From positions 1 to 37,589 of the forward strand of contig JAIPDL010000033.1 of NCBI GenBank assembly GCA_021737695.1: a stretch of 37,589 bases of DNA, in the 5' to 3' direction. The position numbers and the translations under genes are program-made. The DNA is from Desulfotignum sp. (GTDB taxonomy: Bacteria > Desulfobacterota > Desulfobacteria > Desulfobacterales > Desulfobacteraceae). Under the pieces are notes generated by a model. The model saw only the letters and a list, made by a program, of their open reading frames with translations, had not been told where the DNA came from and did no database searches. Shown in pieces: positions 1 through 8,318 of the stretch. Within the stretch, counting starts at the first letter, position 1. Each line of letters starts with the position of its first letter.

Positions 1-626
1 CCCGGGCTGCCGGTGAGGCAGACCTGGTCATTGAAGCCATCATTGAGGTGATGGACATCAAAAGACAGGTGTTCCAGGATCTGGACAACATCTGCAAAAA
101 AGACACACTGATCGCCACCAACACCTCGGGATTGTCCATTACAGAAATGGCGGCCGTGACCCAGCGGCCCGACAAGGTTATCGGCATGCATTTTTTCAAT
201 CCCGTGCCCGTGATGAAGCTGGTGGAGCTGATCCGGGGATTCACCACCTCGGACGACACCCTGAACATAGCCTGGGAATTTGTGGAAAAAATCCACAAAA
301 CCCCCATTGAAGTCAAGGAAGCCCCGGGGTTTGCCGTGAACCGGATTTTGGTGCCCATGATCAACGAGGCCATTTTCGTTCTGGCTGAAGGGGTGGCATC
401 TGCCGAAGATATCGACAAATCGATGATGCTGGGGGCCAACCACCCCATCGGGCCGCTGGCCCTGTCCGACATGGTGGGCCTGGACACCATATTGTTTGTC
501 CTGGAAGGGTTTCACCGGGAACTGGGAGAAGACAAGTACCGGCCGGCACCGTTGCTGCGCAAAATGGTGCGGGCCGGATACCTGGGCCGCAAAAGCGGCA
601 AAGGATTCTATGACTACACCAAATAG
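1..626 (+). CDS. hbd: 3-hydroxyacyl-CoA (3-hydroxybutyryl-CoA) dehydrogenase, 5'-truncated by window edge
   Basis: This is the C-terminal two thirds of an NAD-dependent 3-hydroxyacyl-CoA dehydrogenase, which oxidises 3-hydroxyacyl-CoA to 3-ketoacyl-CoA in cytoplasmic beta-oxidation. The reading frame is open from base 3, upstream of any start codon, so the gene begins outside the window and the GTG at 48 is internal. Visible family motifs are [10 protein letters not shown] (end of the Rossmann domain), [23 protein letters not shown] (catalytic His in the HFFNP box, with the partner Glu following), [11 protein letters not shown] at the domain junction, and [19 protein letters not shown] in the helical C-terminal domain. 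The end GKGFYDY is typical of the PaaH/Hbd family. It lies 81 bp before an acyl-CoA dehydrogenase and upstream of a thiolase, which fits one beta-oxidation operon. Chain-length preference cannot be read from the sequence. Confidence 0.93.
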   Translation, partial: RAAGEADLVIEAIIEVMDIKRQVFQDLDNICKKDTLIATNTSGLSITEMAAVTQRPDKVIGMHFFNPVPVMKLVELIRGFTTSDDTLNIAWEFVEKIHKTPIEVKEAPGFAVNRILVPMINEAIFVLAEGVASAEDIDKSMMLGANHPIGPLALSDMVGLDTILFVLEGFHRELGEDKYRPAPLLRKMVRAGYLGRKSGKGFYDYTK

Positions 627-634
627 GGCACATG

Positions 635-676
635 GGCCCGGCTGACCCAATTTTCAGTTCCGGGCCATCCGTTTTT
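635..676 (+). terminator. possible GC hairpin with T-run between hbd and acyl-CoA dehydrogenase
   Basis: GGCCCGG (635-641) and CCGGGCC (660-666) form a perfect 7-bp inverted repeat with an 18-nt loop, followed after five bases by TTTTT (672-676). It could be an attenuating or partial terminator inside the operon. The long loop and the gap before the T-run make it weak. Confidence 0.3.
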
Positions 677-707
677 GATCCAATCAAACACCAAAAAAGG
701 AGCACCC

Positions 708-2516
708 ATGGCACAAGAGGTTGCAGACCGCCGGGATGTAGATTTTGTTCTTCATGAACAGCTGGAAGTGGAACAATTAAGCCGGCATGATCATTTTTCG
801 GAATTCACCCGGAAAACCGTTGACCTGATCGTATCCGAGGCCCGGCACCTGGCCCTCAAAGAACTGCTTTCCTGCCAGCGGGAAGCAGACGAAGAAGGCT
901 GCACGTTTGACAGCGGACAGGTCACCGTCCCCAAAGCGTTTCACCGGGCCTATGATCTTTTCAGACAGGGCGAATGGATCGCCATGTGTGATGATCCGGC
1001 CTGGGGCGGGCAGGGCATGCCCCGCACTGTGGCCATGGCCGCTGAAAACTATTTTAACGGCGCCAATTTTCCGTTCATGCTCCACAACATTCTGATTCAC
1101 GGGGCCGGCAAGCTGGTGGAACGGTTCGGCACGGACCCGCAGAAAAATTTGTATTTAAAACACATGTACACCGGCAAATGGGGGGGATCCATGCTGCTGA
1201 CCGAGCCGGAAGCCGGATCGGATGTGGGGGCGTTGACCACCAAAGCCGTGAAAAATGATGACGGCACCTACCGCATTTCCGGCAGCAAGATTTTCATCTC
1301 CTCGGGCGACACCGACCTGGTGGAAAATATTATTCACCCGGTGCTGGCCAGAATCGAAGGAGCACCGGAAGGCACGGCCGGCATCTCCCTGTTCCTGGTA
1401 CCCAAATTTCGGGTGAACGAGGACGGCACCCTGGGAGCGTTCAACGATATCGTGTGCACCGGCATCGAGCATAAAATGGGCATCCACGGCAGTCCTACCT
1501 GTGCCATGACCCTGGGCGGCAAAGGGGCGTGCATCGGCACCCTGCTGGGAGAAGAAAACAAAGGCATGCGGGCCATGTTCGTGATGATGAACGAGGCCCG
1601 GCTCCATGTGGGCATGCAGGGATTTGCCTGTGCCGGGGCATCTTACCTCAATGCCTTGAACTATGCCAGAGACCGGGTTCAGGGGGCGGCCCTGACCGCA
1701 CCCAAAGGATCTTCGGGTATTCCCATCATCCAGCATCCGGATATCCGGCGTACGCTGCTCTCAATGAAAACCGCTTCCGAAGCAATGCGCAGCCTGCTGT
1801 TTTATGTGGGGTTTCTGGAAGACCGGATGACCCTGAGTACCGATAAAGATGAGAAAGCCCGATACCAGGGGCTCATCGATGTGCTCATCCCCGTGGCCAA
1901 AGGATATGTCACGGACCGGGCCTTTGAGCTCTGTTCCATGGGCCTTCAGGTGTTCGGCGGATATGGGTACACCCGGGAATATCCCCAGGAACAGCTGCTC
2001 CGGGACTGCCGGATCACCCAGATTTATGAGGGCACCAACGGGATCCAGGCCATGGATCTTTTGGGCAGGAAACTGGGGCTCAACCAGGGTCAGGCCTTCA
2101 TGGACCTGGTCACTGAAGTGGAACAAACCATTGGTGCCGCAAAAAAAGAAACAGGCCTGGCATCCCTGGCAGATACCCTGGAAACCACCCTCAACCATTT
2201 AAAGGAAACCGCCGGAAAACTGGCCGGGGACCTGGGGTCGAAAAACATATTGACCGCATTTGCCCATGCCCATCCGTTTCTGGATGTCACCGGCGACACC
2301 CTGATGGGGTGGATGCTCTTGTGGCGGGCTGTGATTGCCGCCCGGAAACTTGGGGACAATCCAAAAAAAAAGGATACCGCCTTTTACCAGGGACAGGTAA
2401 CAGGGGCCCGGTTTTTCATTAGCACGGTGCTGCCGGTGGCCCAGGCAAAAATGGCGGTGATCCAGGCCGGTGATACCAGCGCCCTGGACATGGCAGACAC
2501 CTCATTTGGATCTTAA
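708..2516 (+). CDS. acyl-CoA dehydrogenase, long (~600 aa) type with extra C-terminal domain
   Basis: FAD-dependent acyl-CoA dehydrogenase that introduces the 2,3 double bond in acyl-CoA, passing electrons to ETF. The ATG at 708 is chosen because AAAGGAG lies just upstream; a TTG at 675 is in frame but has no ribosome site. The 602-residue protein has the usual N-terminal helical, central beta and C-terminal helical domains. Recognisable pieces are LLTEPEAGSDVGAL (substrate/FAD loop), FGGYGYTREYPQEQLLRD, and QIYEGTNGIQ with the likely catalytic base Glu441. About 130 further residues follow this core, as in the 600-residue subfamily that includes DmdC-like and AcdA-like enzymes (C-terminal domain PF12806). 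Classical short-chain enzymes have about 380 residues. It sits between hydroxyacyl-CoA dehydrogenase and thiolase genes, supporting a catabolic role. The substrate is unknown. Confidence 0.92.
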   Translation: MAQEVADRRDVDFVLHEQLEVEQLSRHDHFSEFTRKTVDLIVSEARHLALKELLSCQREADEEGCTFDSGQVTVPKAFHRAYDLFRQGEWIAMCDDPAWGGQGMPRTVAMAAENYFNGANFPFMLHNILIHGAGKLVERFGTDPQKNLYLKHMYTGKWGGSMLLTEPEAGSDVGALTTKAVKNDDGTYRISGSKIFISSGDTDLVENIIHPVLARIEGAPEGTAGISLFLVPKFRVNEDGTLGAFNDIVCTGIEHKMGIHGSPTCAMTLGGKGACIGTLLGEENKGMRAMFVMMNEARLHVGMQGFACAGASYLNALNYARDRVQGAALTAPKGSSGIPIIQHPDIRRTLLSMKTASEAMRSLLFYVGFLEDRMTLSTDKDEKARYQGLIDVLIPVAKGYVTDRAFELCSMGLQVFGGYGYTREYPQEQLLRDCRITQIYEGTNGIQAMDLLGRKLGLNQGQAFMDLVTEVEQTIGAAKKETGLASLADTLETTLNHLKETAGKLAGDLGSKNILTAFAHAHPFLDVTGDTLMGWMLLWRAVIAARKLGDNPKKKDTAFYQGQVTGARFFISTVLPVAQAKMAVIQAGDTSALDMADTSFGS

Positions 2517-2524
2517 ATAACGCA

Positions 2525-2565
2525 ACATCAAATCCGATCTGATGAAAAACATTTGATGTCAGATC
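2525..2565 (+). repeat. two interlocking inverted repeats before the thiolase gene
   Basis: In the 90-bp gap before the thiolase, ACATCAAAT (2525-2533) is the exact reverse complement of ATTTGATGT (2551-2559), and GATCTGA (2536-2542) is the exact reverse complement of TCAGATC (2559-2565). The two pairs interlock, so in RNA they could form alternative hairpins, or in DNA a composite operator. There is no T-run directly behind either, so a simple terminator is unlikely. Confidence 0.5.
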
Positions 2566-2606
2566 AGCGCTTTGACACGTTGCACAACCAGACAGGAAAT
2601 TAAAAA

Positions 2607-3857
2607 ATGAAAGATATTGTGATTGTTTCCGCCTGCCGGACCGCCATCGGGGCGTTCGGCGGCACGTTAAAAGAGATGAACGGCGCAGCCCTTGCCAGCG
2701 TGACCATGAAAGAAGCCATCCAGCGGGCCGGCATCGAACCGGACCTGATCGATGATGTCCGGTACGGCACCTGCGTGGAACACCATGACACTCTGAACAC
2801 CACCCGGGTGGCGGCGCTGATGGCCGGAATCCCGGAAAGTGTGCCCGCCGTCACGGTGAACCGGGTGTGCATCTCCGGTATGGAGGCGGTACTGTCAGGG
2901 GCTGCCATGATCCAGGCCGGCATGGCGGAAGTCATTCTGGCCGGCGGGGTGGAACATATGTCCGGCGTTCCTTATACCGTGCCCAAGGCCCGGTGGGGAT
3001 GCCGGCTCCAGGATACCCAGTTTGTGGACGCCATGATTCATGCCCTGCACTGCGGTTCCTATATCCTGCCCTTTGATGACACCACACCTGTGGACACGAC
3101 CCAGGCCCCGGCGTCTTATTTCATGGGCAAACCCTATATCATGGGGCACACAGCCGAATTTGTGGCCCAGCACCTGGGGCTGTCCAGAGAAGAAATGGAT
3201 GAAGTGGCCCTGCGCAGCCACAACAATGCGGAACGGGCCACCAAAGACGGTTCCTTTGCCGAAGAGATCGTGCCGGTCCAGGTGCCCCGGCGCAAAAAAG
3301 ACCCTGTGATCTTTGACAAGGATGAGCATTTCCGGCCGGGCATGACCCTGGAAAAACTGGCGGCCCTGCCCCCGGCCTTTGTTCCCAGAACCGGCACGGT
3401 CACGGCGGGCAATGCTTCGGGCATCAATGACGGTTCCGCCGGCATGATCATCATGTCCGCAGACAAGGCCAAAGAGCTGGGACTTGCCCCCATTGCCCGC
3501 ATCAAAGCCACGGGCATGGGTGCCTGTCATCCCACAGTAATGGGGTTGTCGCCGGTACCGGCCGTGAAAAATCTCATGGAACGGTCCGGCCTGTCTGTGG
3601 CGGATTTTGAAATGGTGGAGGTGAATGAGGCGTTCGCGGCCCAGTACTTAGGGTGTGAGAAAGAACTGAATCTGAACCGGGAGATCACCAACATCAACGG
3701 GTCCGGCATCGGCCTGGGCCATCCCGTGGGCGCCACGGGCGCAAGGATCATGGTGACATTGATCCATGCCATGAAAAAACAGGGCAACACCCTGGGTCTT
3801 GCCACCCTGTGCGGCGGGGGCGGTGTGGCCATGGCCTGCGCCCTGGAAATGATGTAA
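2607..3857 (+). CDS. thiolase (acetyl-CoA acetyltransferase family) with a central insertion
   Basis: Thiolase that cleaves 3-ketoacyl-CoA with CoA, or condenses two acyl-CoAs, as the last step of beta-oxidation. The nucleophilic Cys88 lies in NRVCISGMEA, the catalytic His372 in GSGIGLGHPVGATG, and the second Cys402 in LCGGGGVAMA; VNEAFAAQ is also present. All catalytic residues are therefore intact. The start follows AGGAAATTAAAAA. The protein has 416 residues, about 20 more than common 390-395-residue thiolases. The extra residues fall around positions 150-175, between MIHALHCG and YIMGHTAEF, in the loop domain that lines the acyl pocket. It ends convergently 19 bp from the RND gene, with no obvious terminator. 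The operon suggests a degradative thiolase; the acyl specificity is open. Confidence 0.93.
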   Translation: MKDIVIVSACRTAIGAFGGTLKEMNGAALASVTMKEAIQRAGIEPDLIDDVRYGTCVEHHDTLNTTRVAALMAGIPESVPAVTVNRVCISGMEAVLSGAAMIQAGMAEVILAGGVEHMSGVPYTVPKARWGCRLQDTQFVDAMIHALHCGSYILPFDDTTPVDTTQAPASYFMGKPYIMGHTAEFVAQHLGLSREEMDEVALRSHNNAERATKDGSFAEEIVPVQVPRRKKDPVIFDKDEHFRPGMTLEKLAALPPAFVPRTGTVTAGNASGINDGSAGMIIMSADKAKELGLAPIARIKATGMGACHPTVMGLSPVPAVKNLMERSGLSVADFEMVEVNEAFAAQYLGCEKELNLNREITNINGSGIGLGHPVGATGARIMVTLIHAMKKQGNTLGLATLCGGGGVAMACALEMM

Positions 3858-3876
3858 TTTTTATCACCACTGATAT

Positions 3877-6800
3877 CTAATCGATTGCTTCCGAAGTCCC
3901 GGGTCCCAGGAAAAACCGGCGGGCCCGGGCATATTTTTTGCCCGAAGCCATTTTGATCTGTTCGATCAATGCATAAAGAACCGGCACCACCACCAGGGTC
4001 AGCACCGTGGCCACCAGCAGGCCAAAAATCACCACAATGGCCATGGAGCGCCACCACTGGCTGGATTCCGAGGTCAAAGATACGGCCATGACATGGAAAT
4101 CATAAGAAATCCCTGTAACCATGGGCAACAGTCCTAAAATGGTGGTGACCGCTGTCAGCAGCACCGGCCGCAGCCGGGTGGCACCGGCTGCGATCACCGC
4201 TTCGGCCAGTTCCATGCCCCTGGCCCGGAGCCGGTTGGTGTAATCAATCAGCACAATGGCGTTGTTCACCACCACCCCGGCCAGAGAAATGATGCCCACC
4301 CCGGTCATGATGATGCCGAAAGGCGATGAAATCACAGCCAGACCCCAGAACGCCCCGCCCAGAGACAGCAGCACCGACGTCAGAATGATCAGAGGCTGCA
4401 CCACGGAATTAAACAGAGTCACCAGAATCAGAAAGATCAGCAGCAGGGCCACCACAAAGGCTTTGGATAAAAAAGCTTGGGCTTCCTGCTGTTCCTGGTC
4501 CTCTCCGGTGAACGCATAAGCATATCCTGCAGGCATTTCCATGTGTTTGAGCAGTTCCATCACCTGCATGCGTGCCACCGTCCCGGTGGTTTTGGTTTCA
4601 TCCACGTTGGCCTTGACCGTGACCACCCGCTGGTGATTTTTGCGGACAATATCCCCCAAGGCCCCTGTATACTGGATGGATGCCAGCGTGGTCAACGGCA
4701 CCAGTTCACCGGATGCACCCGGAATCATGAGCTTGTGAAGGATATCCGCTCCCTGGCGGTCTGATTTGGCCAGTTTGACCACGATATCGTATTCCTCGTC
4801 CCCTTCATAATAGGTGGACACATCCAGGCCGTTGTATGCGATCTTCAAAGCGTTACCCACCGCCGATGTGGTGAGCCCGAACAGCGCGGTCTTCTGGCGG
4901 TCGATCTTCACCTGAACCGAGGGCAGTCCACCCTGGAAGTCATCCCTCACATCCATGACATGGGGCACGCTGTCAATCACTTTTCTGATTTCCCCGGCCA
5001 TCCGGCTCAATACATCAAACCGGTCCCCGGTAATTTCAATATTGATGGGTGACCCTGTGGGAGGACCTTCTTCCTGTTCCTCCACCGTGATCTTCACACC
5101 GGGAATCTTTGCCACCCGGTGCCGGATCTCTTCCAGATCCGCTTTGGTGGATGTTTTCCGGTCCTCGAAATCCAGAAACTGAACCCCGATATGATTGGGC
5201 AGGTTGGATTCAAACACCGAAGCGCCCCCGCTGTTTTCAACCACCCGGGCATAGATGTGTTCGACATTGTTGATATCAGACGGTGCTGTAAATTCCTGTT
5301 GTCGTTTGGTTTCATGGGGCTGCGGCGCCATGGCGGCCGCATAGTTTCCCGTGGTTTTGCCGGCCACGGCCATTTCCACCTGCTTGACGGTTTCATCAAT
5401 GAATTCCAGATCCGCGCCTTCCGGCACATCGATGTTCACGAACACGGACCTGGGATCGATGGATGGAAAAAATTCCACGGGTTTTTCAATGCCGATTTTC
5501 AACATCCATATCTGGAACAGCAGCACCATCACCACAACGGCACCGGCCAGCACGGCCAGTTTATGGCCTAAGGCCAGCTTCAGAGTCCGGGCATAGGCAG
5601 TCAGAAAAAAACCTTGAATTTTTACAGGTTGTTCTCCCCGGGATTGCAGCTGTTCCGGGGAAAGGAAATCAGACCCGGCAGACCGGGGGATGCCCATGAA
5701 ATAGGAACACAGGGCCGGATTGATGATCAGGGCCACAAACAGGGAGGCGCTTAACGTGACAATCAGGGTAACCGGCAGAAAATGCATGAATTCCCCCATG
5801 ATTCCGGGCCAGAACAGCATGGGAAAAAACGCGGCCAGGGTAGTGGCTGTGGCGCCGATGACCGGCCAGGCCACCTCGCTGGTGGCCTTCATGGCGGCGT
5901 CCATTCGGGAAACCCCCTGCTGCATGTACCGGAACACATTCTCCACGATCACGATGGCATTGTCCACCAGCATGCCCAATGCCAGGGTCAGAGAAAACAG
6001 CACCACCATGTTCAGCGTGATGCCCAGGGCATTGAGCGCAGCAAAAGACAGAAACATGGAAAAAGGAATGGCCATTCCCACCAGCAGGGCATTTCGGATT
6101 CCCAGCACCACAAACAGCACCACCACCACCAGAATCAATCCGGAAAGGATGTTGTTCTCCAGGTCCGCCACCATGGCCCGGATATCTTTGGCATTGTCCA
6201 TCAGTTTGGTGATGGTGGTATTTCCGGAAAATTTGTTTGATGCCGCCGCCACCACGGCATCGATCTGGTCGGATATCTGGATAATATTTTCCCCGGCCCG
6301 TTTTTTCACTGACAGATTAATGGCACTTTCCCCGTTGAGCCGGGACCGGGAGGTTTCTTCCTGGATGCCGTCCACCACCTTTGCCACATCTTTCAGATAA
6401 ACGGGATGGCTGTTGTGGGTGGCCACCACCAGGGTCAGAATCTCTTCAGGCGTGTCAAATTCTCCAGGCACCTTGAGCAGGTACCGGCCATGTCCCAAGG
6501 TGATGGCACCGCCGGAAATGTTCTGGTTCTCGGCCGCCACGCTCTGCTGAAGACGGGTGATGGGAATCCGGTAATAGGCCAGCTTGTCAACATCCACCTC
6601 CACCTGAATTTCCCGGTCCTGACCGCCGGTGATCTCCACCTCCAGCACCCCCGGGATCGCTTCGATATCGTCTTTGAGATCATCGGCGATTTTCTTGAGC
6701 CGGGCCGGGCCGCTGTCCCCTGCCAGGGAATAGACCACAATGGGCATATCGGAAAAATTTACCTCATACACCATGGGCTCATTTTCCAGGTCCGTGGGCA

Positions 6801-7155
6801 GATCGTTTCTGGCTTCGTCCACCTTGTCCTTGACCCGGGGAAGCACCTCATTGATATCCGTGCCCGGCAGAAACTCGACATTGATCTGGGAAAGGCCCTG
6901 GGAACTCACGGATGAAATATTTTTCACCTTGTTCAGGCCTTTGAGCTTTTTTTCGACCTTGATGGTGATGGCAGTCTCAATGTCTGACGCGGAAACCCCT
7001 CTGTAATCGGTTCTCACAAACACATAGGGAATGGTGATGTCCGGTGCGCTTTCCCGGGGAAGCACCCGGTAGGAATACACCCCGATGATGACAATGATCA
7101 CCAGCAACACCAGCACAGACACCCGGTTTTTTACTGCGGTATCAGAAAGGATCAT
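3877..7155 (-). CDS. RND efflux transporter (HAE1/AcrB-like)
   Basis: Inner-membrane, proton-driven RND pump of 1092 residues that would export hydrophobic or amphiphilic compounds together with the adaptor encoded just upstream. The sequence shows the N-terminal membrane helix, two large periplasmic porter domains and two membrane blocks. VEKKLKGLNKVKNISSVSSQ is the usual porter start. Transmembrane helix 4 reads GMLVDNAIVIVEN (Asp398-Asn399, where AcrB has Asp-Asp), and helix 10 reads AGVVVNNAIVLIDY (Asn964, where AcrB has its relay Lys940). Proton coupling therefore relies on fewer charged residues, a pattern I also know from other HAE1-like pumps. The ATG overlaps the adaptor's TGA by 4 bp. 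It is the last gene of the operon, and no TolC-type outer-membrane gene accompanies it. Confidence 0.93.
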   Translation of the reverse strand: MILSDTAVKNRVSVLVLLVIIVIIGVYSYRVLPRESAPDITIPYVFVRTDYRGVSASDIETAITIKVEKKLKGLNKVKNISSVSSQGLSQINVEFLPGTDINEVLPRVKDKVDEARNDLPTDLENEPMVYEVNFSDMPIVVYSLAGDSGPARLKKIADDLKDDIEAIPGVLEVEITGGQDREIQVEVDVDKLAYYRIPITRLQQSVAAENQNISGGAITLGHGRYLLKVPGEFDTPEEILTLVVATHNSHPVYLKDVAKVVDGIQEETSRSRLNGESAINLSVKKRAGENIIQISDQIDAVVAAASNKFSGNTTITKLMDNAKDIRAMVADLENNILSGLILVVVVLFVVLGIRNALLVGMAIPFSMFLSFAALNALGITLNMVVLFSLTLALGMLVDNAIVIVENVFRYMQQGVSRMDAAMKATSEVAWPVIGATATTLAAFFPMLFWPGIMGEFMHFLPVTLIVTLSASLFVALIINPALCSYFMGIPRSAGSDFLSPEQLQSRGEQPVKIQGFFLTAYARTLKLALGHKLAVLAGAVVVMVLLFQIWMLKIGIEKPVEFFPSIDPRSVFVNIDVPEGADLEFIDETVKQVEMAVAGKTTGNYAAAMAPQPHETKRQQEFTAPSDINNVEHIYARVVENSGGASVFESNLPNHIGVQFLDFEDRKTSTKADLEEIRHRVAKIPGVKITVEEQEEGPPTGSPINIEITGDRFDVLSRMAGEIRKVIDSVPHVMDVRDDFQGGLPSVQVKIDRQKTALFGLTTSAVGNALKIAYNGLDVSTYYEGDEEYDIVVKLAKSDRQGADILHKLMIPGASGELVPLTTLASIQYTGALGDIVRKNHQRVVTVKANVDETKTTGTVARMQVMELLKHMEMPAGYAYAFTGEDQEQQEAQAFLSKAFVVALLLIFLILVTLFNSVVQPLIILTSVLLSLGGAFWGLAVISSPFGIIMTGVGIISLAGVVVNNAIVLIDYTNRLRARGMELAEAVIAAGATRLRPVLLTAVTTILGLLPMVTGISYDFHVMAVSLTSESSQWWRSMAIVVIFGLLVATVLTLVVVPVLYALIEQIKMASGKKYARARRFFLGPGTSEAID

Positions 7156-8318
7156 TGACCCGTCACCGCCCCCAGTTCCGACATGGACCGCACCCGGCGG
7201 TCCACATGCACAGGATCCTTGTCTTCGATCATGCGGTGTCCCACCACCACCACGTGGTCTCCCGGAAAAAGTCCGGCAGTCACCTGGATTTTCCAGCCGT
7301 CCTGGAACCCGGTGTTCACCGGTACAAACCGTGCAATCCCTTGATCCGCCACAAATACGCCGGTCTGTCCTTTCCGGGTGATCAACGAATACATGGGCAC
7401 GGCAAGGCCCTGTTCGTCCCGGTTTTTGACAATGGTCACCCGCACGAACATATCCGGCAGAATCTCATACTCCGGATTTTCCAGGCGGATTTCCAGGTTG
7501 TACAGCCGGGCCAGCGAATCTGTGGTTTTCTGAAGATAATGATATTCACCGGTAAAGGCTTTGCGGCCCAGTGCATCCACGGTCATGTCAAACTGTGTCA
7601 GATTCCGGACGGAAGCCACATCTGATTCCGGGATACCCACCTGGATTTTCAGCGGATCGATCTGCAGAATCCGGACCACTGGATCTCCCACACCCAGGAA
7701 ACTGCCTTCCTCAATGTGGGACCGGTCCACCACACCGGTCATGGCAGACCGGATGGTACATCGGTCCAGGTTCAATTTAGCGGTTTCCATGGCTGCCCGG
7801 GTGGTCTTGACCTGGGCTGACACATCATCCAGCTGGGACTGAGTGATGAACTGCTGTTTGGACAGGGCTTTAAACCTCTGTTCCTGCACCCGGGCGGTTT
7901 CATAGGATGCCCGGGCCGAATCATAGGCATTCTGGTAATCCCGCCGGTCAATGACGGCCAGCACATCGCCCTGGGCCACCACAGTGCCGTCATCCATATT
8001 TTTTTCCATGATCCTGCCTGCCACCTCAGCCACCACTTCCAGCGATTTCCAGGGCATGGCCATGCCGGGCAGGCGGATCACCTCGGCCAGATCATCCGGC
8101 ACCATCTCCAGGGTGATCACCCGGGTTGCCTGATCCGCTGTCCGGACCAGACCGGATCGCTGTTCCGCCAGTCCGGCTTTTTGCTCCGTGATCTTCCGGC
8201 CCAGGGGAACAATGACAAATACCACCACCCCCATCAGCACAACAAAGGGGATGCTGTGCCAGACAAAGCGCAGAAACGTTTGTTTAACAGCCGGCCCAAA
8301 CCGGGATGTGGATTTCAT
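7152..8318 (-). CDS. RND periplasmic adaptor / membrane fusion protein (HlyD-like)
   Basis: Adaptor of 388 residues that would link the RND pump to an outer-membrane channel. An N-terminal membrane anchor (about residues 20-42, IPFVVLMGVVVFVIVPLG) has no lipobox Cys. It is followed by a lipoyl-like half motif (EVAGRIMEKNMDDGTVVAQG), a helical hairpin (about 130-190), the second lipoyl half (IRSAMTGVVDRSHIEEGSFL), a beta-barrel domain and a membrane-proximal domain. The order matches the RND membrane-fusion family. Its ATG overlaps the stop of the GAPDH-like gene (ATGA), and its own TGA overlaps the pump start, so translation of all three is probably coupled. Substrate unknown. Confidence 0.9.
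   Translation of the reverse strand: MKSTSRFGPAVKQTFLRFVWHSIPFVVLMGVVVFVIVPLGRKITEQKAGLAEQRSGLVRTADQATRVITLEMVPDDLAEVIRLPGMAMPWKSLEVVAEVAGRIMEKNMDDGTVVAQGDVLAVIDRRDYQNAYDSARASYETARVQEQRFKALSKQQFITQSQLDDVSAQVKTTRAAMETAKLNLDRCTIRSAMTGVVDRSHIEEGSFLGVGDPVVRILQIDPLKIQVGIPESDVASVRNLTQFDMTVDALGRKAFTGEYHYLQKTTDSLARLYNLEIRLENPEYEILPDMFVRVTIVKNRDEQGLAVPMYSLITRKGQTGVFVADQGIARFVPVNTGFQDGWKIQVTAGLFPGDHVVVVGHRMIEDKDPVHVDRRVRSMSELGAVTGQ

Noticed and set aside
1155-1736. Minus-strand frame inside the acyl-CoA dehydrogenase gene
   Set aside because: Antisense to a strongly conserved coding region, with no domain and no ribosome site.
5720-6400. Plus-strand frames opposite the RND gene, including a His-rich one at 5782-6240
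   Set aside because: They are antisense shadows of a well-supported RND protein; the His and Gln runs reflect the reverse complement of valine, methionine and leucine codons in membrane helices.
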